NCBI GenBank assembly: GCA_015229005.1
Contig: JADGCL010000025.1
Coordinates: forward strand, 1-40,754
Direction of reading: 5' to 3'
Source of the DNA: Magnetococcales bacterium
Lineage (GTDB): Bacteria > Pseudomonadota > Magnetococcia > Magnetococcales > JADGCL01
DNA length: 40,754 nt
The notes under the pieces were generated by a model. That model made no database searches. It was not told the origin of the DNA and was given only the letters and a program-made list of their open reading frames with translations. Shown here piece by piece: positions 28,077-36,264 of the stretch. Position 1 is the stretch's first letter, and each line of letters begins with the position of its first letter. The translations under genes and the position numbers were made by a program.

Positions 28077-29165
28077 TCAGAGGGAGCACCCCAGAACCCG
28101 GCAGACCCGGGGAATGAAATCCTCCACCACCAGGGGCTTGACGGAAAAATCGGCGGCCCCCAGGCGGAAGGCCCGGACCCGCTGTACCGCCGACTCGTCG
28201 CCGGTGACCAGGATCACCGGGATCTCCTGCAGGCGCGGATCCGTTGTGATCGCCTCCAGGAGCTGAAAACCATCCATCTCCGGCATGGTGATGTCGGTGA
28301 CGATGAGATGCGGCAGTTCCTCTTCCTTCGCGGTTGACAGCCGTTCGAGCGCCTGCCGACCGTTCTCCATGGGGAGTACCGTCACCCGCAGCCCTTCCAG
28401 GTAGGAGGCGAAGAGATCACGGTCCATCGCCTGGTCTTCCACCACCATGACCCGCGGCTCCATCACCGGCAGGGAGAGGGAAAAGGTGCTGCCACGTCCC
28501 AACAGCGAGTTCATCTCCAGACTCCCGCCGTGCCTTTCCATGACCCGTATGCAGGAGGCCAGCCCGAATCCCCGTCCCCGGCTGCGTCGATCCAGGGGTT
28601 CCCGGCTGCCCCCCCCTTCCGGCGTGGACAACTCCCCGGTCACGGCGAGCGAAGCCAGATCCTTCGGGGCGATGCCGATCCCGTAATCGCGCACCACCAC
28701 GACCACCTCCCCCTCTGTGTGTGCCGAAACCTCGACCACTCCTCCCTGGTGGCTGAACTTGATGGCGTTGGACAGCAGTTCGTAGACCACCTCTCCCAGC
28801 AGCATCGGTTCGGCGAAAAGACGGGTCCCCTCGGCGACCTGATTGTCGATCTCGACCCCTTTCCATTCCGCCAGCTGCCCCAACTTCCGCGTTGCCTCGG
28901 CGACGACATGGCGGGCATCGAGAAACTGCTTCTTCAGGATTCGACCTTCGGATTCCAGGCCGCAGAGACTCGTGATCCGATCCATCGCGTCCAGGAGATG
29001 GCCATTGACCGAAACGATCCGGTCGAGGAGATTTTTTTGTGGACCGGAGAGGGGAGGATGGCTGACGAGGCGCAGTTGCTCCAGGAGACCGGTCAGGGTG
29101 ACCAGGGGGTTCCTGAGGTCGAGTCCGATGAGCTGCGACATCTGTTCACGAAGATCCTTGGCCAT
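28077..29165 (-). CDS. Histidine-kinase-like ATPase with REC domain, acceptor His replaced
   Basis: A 362-residue cytoplasmic signalling protein from the ATG at 29165 (GGGGAGAG site). The N-terminal helix LIGLDLRNPLVTLTGLLEQL aligns with the HisKA H-box, but the position of the phospho-acceptor His is Leu15 (codon CTC). The ATPase domain looks complete: N-box LLSNAIKFS, G1 DYGIGI, G2 GRGFGLA. A receiver domain follows from about residue 245 (VMVVEDQAMDRDLFASYL, phospho-Asp in VTDITMPEMDG, Lys in SVKPL). Without the His it cannot autophosphorylate in the usual way. The Hpt and REC-GGDEF genes lie divergently upstream and are probable relay partners. Confidence 0.85.
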   Translation of the reverse strand: MAKDLREQMSQLIGLDLRNPLVTLTGLLEQLRLVSHPPLSGPQKNLLDRIVSVNGHLLDAMDRITSLCGLESEGRILKKQFLDARHVVAEATRKLGQLAEWKGVEIDNQVAEGTRLFAEPMLLGEVVYELLSNAIKFSHQGGVVEVSAHTEGEVVVVVRDYGIGIAPKDLASLAVTGELSTPEGGGSREPLDRRSRGRGFGLASCIRVMERHGGSLEMNSLLGRGSTFSLSLPVMEPRVMVVEDQAMDRDLFASYLEGLRVTVLPMENGRQALERLSTAKEEELPHLIVTDITMPEMDGFQLLEAITTDPRLQEIPVILVTGDESAVQRVRAFRLGAADFSVKPLVVEDFIPRVCRVLGCSL

Positions 29166-29504
29166 CAGGCACTCTCCCCGCCGTATGGTCGACAAGCCCC
29201 CCCGTTCTCCTGGATTTCCCTGACCCGGAGGGGCGATATCCAGCATCATGACCCAGGTTAGCACCAGTCGCGTTACCCGTCCATCCCTCCCTCCACCATC
29301 CGCTCTTCTTCCCCGCCATCTGCTCCTCCCCCCCCTCCCCCGTTGTCTGCGCCTTCCCTTCCGGTTGAGACCGGGGGGGGAAGGAGCGGACGACCCGGCC
29401 CGGACTGGCTCTGCGACCGGACTTCGGGATAAGATGTCCGTCGGCCCTGTGCGAGGATCCGACTGGGCCAATAGCCCTCACATCTTCCGGATGGTCCGGT
29501 TTTT
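29166..29504. other. Divergent intergenic region of the phosphorelay genes
   Basis: The 339 bases between the kinase-like gene and the Hpt gene are rich in C/T runs and hold no supported gene; the kinase frame continues into it but reads as low-complexity basic sequence. It must contain the two divergent promoters, but I cannot place -35/-10 boxes with confidence. Confidence 0.4.
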
Positions 29505-29879
29505 ATGTCGACTTCTTCTCCCCCGAGCCTTGATCCCTATGTCCTGGCGAAGTTGCGCGAAGAGATGGGGGGCGATGTCGACGATCTCATCGAGGCCTTT
29601 CTTGTCCATCTGCCGGGGCGGGTAGCCCTGGTCGCATCTGCGGCAGCCGATGGACGGGCCGATCTTCTCCACCAGGCGGCGCACAAGCTGAAGGGGGTCG
29701 CTGCCACCCTGGGGGCCGGGCGGCTGGCCTGGTTGGCCGATGGTATCGATCGGGAGGCCCGGGAGGGGCGTCTTCCCATCGAGGCGGCTGTCTTGCTCCG
29801 GCTGGACGAAGAGGCCCGCTGCGTGGAACGGGCTTTTCGGGCGGAGGCAGGCAGGGTATCATCGACCGTCGGCGGCTGA
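29505..29879 (+). CDS. Hpt phosphotransfer protein
   Basis: Histidine phosphotransfer domain protein of 124 residues. His60 in the motif AAHKLKGVAATLGA is the phospho-carrier. Helical segments before and after (DVDDLIEAFLVHLP, LAWLADGIDREAREG) complete the four-helix bundle. It lies between a REC-bearing kinase-like protein (divergent) and a REC-GGDEF protein (same strand, 48 bp downstream), so it can pass phosphate between their receiver domains. Confidence 0.9.
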   Translation: MSTSSPPSLDPYVLAKLREEMGGDVDDLIEAFLVHLPGRVALVASAAADGRADLLHQAAHKLKGVAATLGAGRLAWLADGIDREAREGRLPIEAAVLLRLDEEARCVERAFRAEAGRVSSTVGG

Positions 29880-29927
29880 CTCTTCCCCTCTCTTCTCGAT
29901 TCCCTGGGGGCCAACCCCTGGTGGAAC

Positions 29928-30899
29928 ATGGTGGTGACTTTGGATTCCTCCCCTGAAGCGGTTCCCGATTGTCGGATCGGTCTCCCTGTCGATCCGCCCG
30001 AGGCGGCGACGATCCTGGTGGCCGACGACGACGAAGTCCTCCGGAGTTTGATCGACCGTTTCCTGACGCGCAACGGCTACGTCACCCTTCTTGCCAGGGA
30101 CGGCCTGGAGGCGGTCGCGCTCTTCCAGGCGGGGCGACCGGATCTGGTTCTCCTGGATGCCGACATGCCGGTCAAGGACGGTTTTGGCGCCTGTCGGGAG
30201 ATCAAGTCCCTGGAGGGGGGTCGGGAGACGAGCGTCATCATGGTCACGGCCCTGGCCGATGATCGTTCGGTGGACCAGGCATTCGCCGCCGGGGCGGAAG
30301 AGTACGTCACCAAGCCGATCCACTGGGCGGTGCTGAGGCAGCGGATCCGGCTCCTGCTGGATCACCGTCGGGCCCTGGCGCAAATCCGCCACCAGGCCAG
30401 TTTTGATGCCCTCACCGACCTGCCCAACCGCTGCCTTTTTCTCGACCGGCTGGAGCGGAGCCTCGTCATGTGTCGGCGCAATCGCGAAGGCCTGGCGCTG
30501 ATGTTCGTCGACCTGGACGGATTCAAGGCGGTCAACGACACCTTGGGGCACGCGGCGGGAGATGCCCTGCTCAAGGAGGCCGCCGCGCGTCTCATCCATT
30601 CGGTCCGGGCCTCGGACACGGTGGCACGTCTGGGGGGCGACGAGTTTACCGCCATCTCCGTGGGTCTGGAACGGACCCAGGATGCGGAGAAGATCGCCGG
30701 CAAGATCCTCGACCAGCTGCACCGACCCTTTCTCCTCGGGGGGGAGGAGGCGGTTGTTTCCGCCAGTATCGGCGTCGCCTTCTATCCCCGTGATGCCGAA
30801 ACCCCGGACCGCCTCATCCACTGTGCCGATCGCGCCATGTATGTGGCCAAGTTCGCCGGCAAGAATACCTTCCGGCTCTACGAACCGGCGATGGGTTGA
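29928..30899 (+). CDS. Response regulator diguanylate cyclase (REC-GGDEF)
   Basis: A 323-residue regulator that makes cyclic-di-GMP when its receiver is phosphorylated. REC domain at about 27-145: acidic pocket VADDDE, phospho-Asp77 in LLDADMPVKDG, Lys in YVTKP. A short helical linker leads to the GGDEF domain (155-320) with FDALTDLPNR, VDLDGFKAVNDTLGH and an intact active site LGGDEF (236-240). The RASD at 227-230, five residues before GGDEF, is the product-inhibition I-site. In this operon the Hpt is a likely phosphate donor. The output probably controls surface attachment or polysaccharide, in keeping with the envelope genes nearby. Confidence 0.94.
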   Translation: MVVTLDSSPEAVPDCRIGLPVDPPEAATILVADDDEVLRSLIDRFLTRNGYVTLLARDGLEAVALFQAGRPDLVLLDADMPVKDGFGACREIKSLEGGRETSVIMVTALADDRSVDQAFAAGAEEYVTKPIHWAVLRQRIRLLLDHRRALAQIRHQASFDALTDLPNRCLFLDRLERSLVMCRRNREGLALMFVDLDGFKAVNDTLGHAAGDALLKEAAARLIHSVRASDTVARLGGDEFTAISVGLERTQDAEKIAGKILDQLHRPFLLGGEEAVVSASIGVAFYPRDAETPDRLIHCADRAMYVAKFAGKNTFRLYEPAMG

Positions 30900-30920
30900 C
30901 AGAATGGATATAATACCGAG

Positions 30921-30988
30921 AGTGGTTGGGGGAGCCCGAGGGGGAGGCTCTGCCTGCCCCCTCAGTGGGGGTTCGGAGGCGAAGCCCC
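30921..30988. repeat. Dispersed GC-rich repeat, copy 2, with hairpin
   Basis: Bases 30921-30954 repeat the 34-base word at 17018-17051 with two mismatches. It is followed by a G/C-rich stretch with a GGGGGTTC/GAAGCCCCC imperfect hairpin (30966-30988). It lies 22 bp after the GGDEF gene stop and may also end that transcript. It marks the last high-GC sequence before the defence island. Confidence 0.7.
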
Positions 30989-31009
30989 CGAAATAACAGG
31001 ATGATACCC

Positions 31010-31064
31010 TTGCCCATGCCCCCCTGAATGGTTACTCTTTGCCCATGTTTCCCTGAACGGTTAC
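31010..31064. repeat. 26-bp imperfect direct repeat at island edge
   Basis: Two copies (31010-31035 and 31039-31064) starting TTGCCCATG and ending GGTTAC, 22 of 26 bases identical, separated by 3 bases. They lie where composition changes, 46 bp before the ATPase gene. They could be regulator-binding sites for the next operon or the scar of an insertion. Confidence 0.6.
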
Positions 31065-31109
31065 GACCGAGGATTCCTGTCGGTCCACGGGATAGATAGA
31101 GAGTACCCG

Positions 31110-32174
31110 ATGATTCAGCAATTGGAATTGGAGAACTTTACTGTTTTTAAAGAAGCCGCGCTGAAATTCTCGCCAGGGCTCAATGTCGTGATCGGGGAAG
31201 ATGGTACCGGCAAGAGTCACCTGCTCAAGTTGATCTATGCGTTGGCATGCATCAGCCAAAACGCGGGGGAGCAGGCGAGCCGGCGGACTAAAGCCTGGCT
31301 GGGCAAGGCAACTGCGGAAAAATTGATCCACACCTACCGCCCCGATTCTCTGGGGCGGTTGGTCCGCAGGACTCCCGGACGACAGCGCACCCAAGTGCGT
31401 TTCCTGGTGGCCGATCCCAATACCAGGGGATCATCGCCCAGCTGGTTCGGTTTCAGTTTCTCCACCAACAGCAAGACCGAGGTCGTGATCGAACAGGTGC
31501 CGGACCAGTGGGAGACCGAGGCTCCCATCTTTCTGCCGACCCGGGAGATCATATCCGTTTTCCCGGGGTTTGCCGCCCTTTACCTGAAACACCATCTGGA
31601 ATTCGACGAAACTTTTTATGACCTCTGCCTGGCCTTGGAATCGCCCCTTCTCAGGGGGCCGCGTCTCAAGGAAACACGGGAGATGATCGTTGCATTGGAG
31701 CAAACGCTCCGGGGGCAGGTGGTGGCGGAAAACCGCAGGTTCTATCTCCGGATCCCGGGCAGGGGCAACTTGGAAATGAGCTTGGTGGCGGAAGGCATGC
31801 GGAAGATTGCCATGCTGTCTTTCCTGATCAAAAACGGATCATTGTCGAGTCGGAACCAGTTGTTTTGGGATGAACCGGAAGCGAACCTGAACCCCAAGCT
31901 CATTCGTCTGGTTGCCCGCAGCATCCTGGATCTATGCAACAACGGCATACAGATTTTTGTTGCCACCCACAGCCTGTTCCTTCTCAAGGAGTTCGACATC
32001 CTTCTGGCGCAACCGGCCCACGCCAAAGTGAAGAGACGCTATTTTGCTCTCGCGCCAGGCGAAGATGCGGTAGAATCGACTCAGGGAGATTCCAGTGATG
32101 ATATCGAACCCGTTGTCATGCTGGATGAAGAATTGACCCAATCTGATCGCTTCATGGAGATGGAGAATTCGTGA
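31110..32174 (+). CDS. SMC/OLD-like AAA ATPase (putative defence ATPase)
   Basis: A 354-residue ATPase. Walker A is GEDGTGKS (29-36) after the typical IQQLELENFTVFKEAALKFSPGLN-type beginning of RecF/SMC/OLD-like proteins. The Walker B region is FWDEPEANLNPK (about 252-263), followed by FVATHSLFLL (His-loop). The insert between is short, so it has no long coiled coil, and no TOPRIM nuclease domain follows. Proteins of this build are the ATPase partners in several two-gene anti-phage systems (Septu PtuA, PARIS AriA and relatives). The stop overlaps the next start as GTGA. The neighbourhood of restriction and toxin-antitoxin genes supports a defence role; this is inference. Confidence 0.8.
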   Translation: MIQQLELENFTVFKEAALKFSPGLNVVIGEDGTGKSHLLKLIYALACISQNAGEQASRRTKAWLGKATAEKLIHTYRPDSLGRLVRRTPGRQRTQVRFLVADPNTRGSSPSWFGFSFSTNSKTEVVIEQVPDQWETEAPIFLPTREIISVFPGFAALYLKHHLEFDETFYDLCLALESPLLRGPRLKETREMIVALEQTLRGQVVAENRRFYLRIPGRGNLEMSLVAEGMRKIAMLSFLIKNGSLSSRNQLFWDEPEANLNPKLIRLVARSILDLCNNGIQIFVATHSLFLLKEFDILLAQPAHAKVKRRYFALAPGEDAVESTQGDSSDDIEPVVMLDEELTQSDRFMEMENS

Positions 32175-32692
32175 CTGTTATCCCGGAGGGCAATATTAAC
32201 TTAACCTTCCCGGATAGTTGGCGGGTTTACAAATACGACGACTGGTCGTATTATAAAAAACAGTTTCAAAAATGTTGCGACGCCAAGGCCGTTGATTTTC
32301 TCGCCTGTTCCCCTGCCACCAATGCCGGAGGTCGGGGAGTCTGGCTTATCGAGGTGAAGGATTACCGCAAATATCCTCGGAGCAAGCCCAGCGAGCTGGA
32401 TGTGGAGGTGGCTGAAAAGGTTCGCGACACCCTGGCGGGTCTGGTAGCCGCTTCCTTACGCGCCAATGATGCTCATGAAAAAGAGTTTGCATCTCTTTGT
32501 CTCAAATCTGCGTCAATCCATGTTGTCTTGCATCTTGAGGTGCCTAAGCATCCTTCCAAATTGTTCTCCCTACCGGTTGATCCCGCCAACATCCAGATGC
32601 GGCTACGACGCCGTCTGAGAGGCATTGACCCACACGTCTGTGTCGCCCAAAAGTCCAAACTTCCCATGCGGATCGGTTGGGAGGTTTCCTGA
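32171..32692 (+). CDS. Putative PD-(D/E)xK nuclease partner of the ATPase
   Basis: A 173-residue protein not recognised as a named family. It starts at a GTG overlapping the ATPase stop. The part VDFLACSP (Asp42) followed by VWLIEVKDYRKYPR (Glu61-Val-Lys63) has the spacing and hydrophobic strands of a PD-(D/E)xK nuclease core, with a helix (LDVEVAEKVRDTLAGLVAA) and another strand (SIHVVLHLEV) after it. The C-terminus is basic (MRLRRRLRGIDP). If the fold is right, this would be the effector activated by the ATPase. Its 3' end abuts the broken end of hsdR on the other strand. Confidence 0.6.
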   Translation: MTVIPEGNINLTFPDSWRVYKYDDWSYYKKQFQKCCDAKAVDFLACSPATNAGGRGVWLIEVKDYRKYPRSKPSELDVEVAEKVRDTLAGLVAASLRANDAHEKEFASLCLKSASIHVVLHLEVPKHPSKLFSLPVDPANIQMRLRRRLRGIDPHVCVAQKSKLPMRIGWEVS

Positions 32693-32768
32693 CAGCCTGG
32701 CGAGGGAACAATCCCGATTCCGAAGACCCGGCCCCTTCTCGACTCGGTCCGCCATCGGATCGAAGCCC

Positions 32769-33542
32769 GATATCGCCGAACACGGTGAAGTGAGCGATCA
32801 GATCGAGAAAACGCCGTTGCTCGAACACCCCCTCGGCGAGTACCGGGAGTTCTGGCTGCCCCTTGGGCGCTGTATGGGCGCCATCGGTGGTACGCCAGGG
32901 CATGAACCGCTCCTGGTTGGCGGTCAGGGATCCCAGTCGTGCGGTCAATCCATCGGAAGTGACCAGAACGGCATTGGTGCGAAACAGGGCGGGAATTTGC
33001 GTCTTGTAGGTCTGCAACTGGTTGTGGGCGGCCTCCAGCGTAGCCTGTTCACCACCCGGTTTCTTGAGTTCGATGACAGCCAATGGAAGTCCATTGACGA
33101 AGAGCACCACGTCGGGGCGGCGCTTGTGGGAACCCTCGATGACCGTGAACTGATTCACGGCGAGCCAGTCGTTGGCCGCCGGATCGTCGAAGTCGATCAA
33201 ACGGACCTTGTCCCCGCGCAAGGTGCCATCCTCGGCGTAAAATTCCACATCCACGCCTTCGGTGATCAAACGTTGCAGGCGGCGGTTCTCCTCCAGGAGC
33301 GAGGGGCATTCGGTCTGAATCACCTTGCGCAGAGCGTCTTCCCGGGTCTCTTCCGGGAGGAAAGCGTTCAACCGCGCCACGGCGGCGCGCAGGCGCGGCA
33401 GAAGGAGAACCTCTCCGTAGCTCTCCCGCTCCGGCCTGTGTCCGTCGGGGCCGATCTCGGCATCCGTGGTTCGCGTGTAACCCAGGGCGGCGAGGCTTTC
33501 GAGAAGGATCTCCTCGACCTGGGCTTCGGTGAGGAAGGGCAT
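32769..33542 (-). pseudogene. hsdR: Truncated type I restriction subunit HsdR (N-terminal quarter)
   Basis: The first 258 residues match HsdR: FLTEAQVEEILLESLAALGY, the HsdR_N nuclease core with RRPDVVLFVNGLPLAVIELKK-type motif (Asp144 and Glu159-Leu-Lys161) and VLVTSDG. Similarity stops after HFTVFGDIG, just where the helicase domains should begin; the frame runs on to 32544 antisense to the putative nuclease gene with unrelated sequence. A full HsdR has about 1000 residues, so translocation and cleavage by the normal mechanism are impossible. The nuclease residues are intact, and the start overlaps the stop of the DUF2326 ATPase gene (TGATG), so a free nuclease domain might still be made. 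Confidence 0.85.
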
Positions 33543-35284
33543 CAGAAACGAACTCCAAGCAAGGAGCCTTTCACATCTTCGTCCGTCAGGCGCAGCCGGA
33601 TAAAAGGCGACAGATCAAAATATGCCGAAAACTCCTTCTCTGGGACCATATCGCTATTGAGGGTACAGATGTATTGAAAGCCATGCGCTTCCGATTCTTG
33701 AGCTGCCAATTCAAGGGCGCGGGCGCGTTGACGTTCATCAACGCCATCAAAAATCATGCTGTCATGGATCAGAACCCGAGGAGAAACCGATTGTTCCGCC
33801 CACAGACGGGCAAGCATCAGGTCGTAGCAGAAGATCTTCATGTTATCGACGCCGCCGCTTCCCGAGCGTTCAATGTCAACACGAAAATTGAACCCACTGG
33901 GTGTAACGTCAACGACAAGATTTCCTGGAACAGAATACAAGTTCTGCGAATATTCGTTGAATAGGCTGATGGCCCTCTCTCGGATGGTTCTTCGCTCATC
34001 AAGATCCCGCCTGGCTTTCTGATGCAGGTGTTCCTGGGCGATCTTGACTTCGCTCATCCCCGATTCAAAAGCCCGGTGATTTTCGATCATCGATGTGACC
34101 GCATTCAACTCTTTCACCATTTCCAGATGGCGTTGTTGCAGCCGCGTATAAGACTCCAATGCGCCATGGGTTTTCAGGATCTCCATCAATGCGGCGCATT
34201 CTTCGGTTCTTTCCCGAACCTGGATTTCCCGTTTTGATATGGCATCTTTGATACGTTCCACCTCATCAGCCAGGAAGGCGTGCCGATTGGAAATGATCGT
34301 TTCGTGGAAGTGGCGAACCTCCTCGATTCTGCGTAGCGCGGTCGTCGGCAGGGATATGCCCGCCTCCTGATAGATCCGATCCAGGGAATCCGTAGGTGGT
34401 GATTGCTCCTCGGACAGATTCCGCTCGTACAGTTCGAGCATCTTTCGATCAACGGTGTTGGTATTGACCAATTGATGAACTTCTGCGGTCAATCGGTTGG
34501 CCTCGGTTTGGATCTGCTCATATTGAGGATGAACTTTGAATGACTCCAGATCCGCTTGCCCTTTTGTGACCAGATCTTTCAATCGGACCTGCCGAGTTTC
34601 CAGATCACCGAGCTTTCCACCAAAGCCATCCAATATTCCGGCCTTGATGGCTATTCTAATGGCTGCCAGGTCCTTGCTTCGTTCTTTGATTTTCAGAAGT
34701 TCCGATGCGTCTTCCCAAGCCAGACCCAGGAGAAAGGCATTATGGATTTGGGCATCCAACGCTGTTTGCTTGCGGAACGATTCAAATGGTGTGGAATAGG
34801 CATCCTTGCGACGGCGAATGAAGTAGGAAATCAAACTGCGGAAAGATGGACCACGCAACGAATTCCTTTCGGTGTCATAAGACAATCCGAACAGAAAATG
34901 CCCGAGCAGCAGGGTCCATTCCTTGGCGATGAAGGCTTCGACGCCTTTCCGAACCATCGGTTGGATCGGCCAGTTGGAGGGAACATCGGAAACCAGGAGA
35001 TTGGTTGGGTTCTCCACCCCCCTGGTCACGGTCATCTGATGTGGGCCAACAGCCAATTCCAGGGAGAATTCCCAACCGGGCAGGTACTCTCTGGGGAAGA
35101 CTTCCTGGTCCGCATTGGCTCCAAGGCAGAAGTGAATGATCTCGATCAGGGTTGATTTACCAAGACCGTTCCGGGAGTTCTTTCTGGTTTCTTCTTTTGT
35201 CCGGTCGGCCAACACCACATTGAAACCTTTGGTAAACCCAACGCTTCGAAACGAGGATTGATTGGCTGTAATTTTCCTGATCAT
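33542..35284 (-). CDS. ABC-three-component system ATPase (DUF2326)
   Basis: A 580-residue RAD50/SMC-like ATPase. Walker A lies in NSRNGLGKST (36-45) after RKITANQSSFRSVGFTKGFN; a long central region (about 215-425) with many charged heptads (AFLADEVERIKDAISKREIQ) forms a coiled coil; the C-terminal DUF2326 domain has KIFCYDLMLARLWAEQ and RVLIHDSMIFDGVDERQRAR with the Walker B/D-loop function. This is the ATPase component of ABC-3C conflict systems described by Krishnan, Burroughs, Iyer and Aravind. It overlaps the middle-component gene upstream (4 bp) and the hsdR fragment downstream. Confidence 0.9.
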   Translation of the reverse strand: MIRKITANQSSFRSVGFTKGFNVVLADRTKEETRKNSRNGLGKSTLIEIIHFCLGANADQEVFPREYLPGWEFSLELAVGPHQMTVTRGVENPTNLLVSDVPSNWPIQPMVRKGVEAFIAKEWTLLLGHFLFGLSYDTERNSLRGPSFRSLISYFIRRRKDAYSTPFESFRKQTALDAQIHNAFLLGLAWEDASELLKIKERSKDLAAIRIAIKAGILDGFGGKLGDLETRQVRLKDLVTKGQADLESFKVHPQYEQIQTEANRLTAEVHQLVNTNTVDRKMLELYERNLSEEQSPPTDSLDRIYQEAGISLPTTALRRIEEVRHFHETIISNRHAFLADEVERIKDAISKREIQVRERTEECAALMEILKTHGALESYTRLQQRHLEMVKELNAVTSMIENHRAFESGMSEVKIAQEHLHQKARRDLDERRTIRERAISLFNEYSQNLYSVPGNLVVDVTPSGFNFRVDIERSGSGGVDNMKIFCYDLMLARLWAEQSVSPRVLIHDSMIFDGVDERQRARALELAAQESEAHGFQYICTLNSDMVPEKEFSAYFDLSPFIRLRLTDEDVKGSLLGVRF

Positions 35285-35508
35285 GGCTTTCTCCGTACAA
35301 GCAGACCGTCCACCCAGTCAATCGCCTGAATGGCGAAGAGAAAGTCCAGCGTCAGGACAAAACGCCAATAAACGCTTACCTCCGGCTTGTCGCGCACTCG
35401 TTCCCACAGTGCCGTGACCGTTTGTGGAGACTGCATGTGCCGCAGCAGGGTGGCCCCGGCCCCCAGGAGAGAGTGTCGCAGGTCAACATGCTTGGTGGGG
35501 AGGATCAT
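35281..35508 (-). CDS. ABC-three-component system middle component (MC6-like)
   Basis: A 75-residue protein with the pattern ILPTKHVDLRHSLLGAGATLL, TVTALWERVRD and FVLTLDFLFAIQAIDWVDGLL, which fits the small winged-helix middle component (type 6) of ABC-3C systems. It is thought to bridge effector and ATPase. ATGA overlaps on both sides couple it to the effector upstream and to the DUF2326 ATPase downstream. Confidence 0.85.
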   Translation of the reverse strand: MILPTKHVDLRHSLLGAGATLLRHMQSPQTVTALWERVRDKPEVSVYWRFVLTLDFLFAIQAIDWVDGLLVRRKP

Positions 35509-36264
35509 TTCTCAAAGACCTCGCAGCTCTCGAACAAATACACAAGAACAGCCAGTCCTGCCGCCCTTCGTTTAAAATCCATGTCGGCGCCGCTGGCAAA
35601 CGTCAGCATGGCTTCGAACAGGGCGTCATCGTCCAGGTTCTGCGCCCGGAAGCCCTGATAGGCCGTCAGGAATCCGGACTTGAGCCGTTCGGGAAAATCC
35701 GGGTCGAAGGTGGACATGTTCTGCAAATAACCAGACACCTCCTGACTCCGGACCATACCCATGGTGATCAACAGTCCGACATTGCTGGTCAGCCGGTTCT
35801 TGGCCATCTTTTCACGAGGAGCGGTGATCGTGAAATCATCCGTTGGAGTGCTGGGTGGAGAGGCAATGGCTTTGGCGACAACCTCCAGTTCCGGGAAGCC
35901 GACGCTGGGCATGGCGGCAGCCAACGTCGATTTGACCCATCGCTCATGGTCTGTCTGATGGTTCTGAGGCTGTCCACGGTGAAGGTGTTGGGCTGGGCAT
36001 CCACCTGGGCGTGGCAAGCCGAACACAACAGGATCGAATTTTCGTAGGTATCCAACTGGTCCCGAGAAAAGCCGGGATCTCCCCGGGGACCTCGTCACTG
36101 TGGCCGACGATATGGGCTCTTTCACCGATCTGCTTGGTGGGATCCGCCTCTGTAGCCTCCAACGCCAGTTCCCGCCGACAGCCAGCAAACGCGCAACGGT
36201 TGCCGGAACGACCGTAGAGCTTTTTGATTTCTGCTGGTGACAGCTCTTTCCTGGGCCTATTCAC
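35505..36264 (-). pseudogene. ABC-3C effector: HNH nuclease with C-terminal ABC-3C domain, two frameshifts
   Basis: The protein can be read only by joining three frames. From the GTG at 36264: GNRCAFAGCRRELALEA and GERAHIVG (zinc Cys pair and HNH His). After about 36068 (a TTTT run that may lack one T) the next frame gives LDTYENSILLCSACHAQVDAQ, the second half of the HNH fold. After about 35948 a third frame gives DHERWVKSTLAAAMPS and the conserved C-terminal ABC-3C domain (MAKNRLTSNVGLLITMG, AVLVYLFESCEVFEK). The motifs are intact, so sequencing or assembly indels are as likely as real decay. In the system the HNH domain would cut nucleic acid when the ATPase senses its trigger. The start overlaps the stop of the HsdS-tail mini-ORF. 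Confidence 0.75.

Noticed and set aside
32544-32768. C-terminal 75 codons of the hsdR frame as part of a protein domain
   Set aside because: The residues are unlike HsdR and lie mostly antisense to the putative nuclease gene; they are read-through into foreign sequence.
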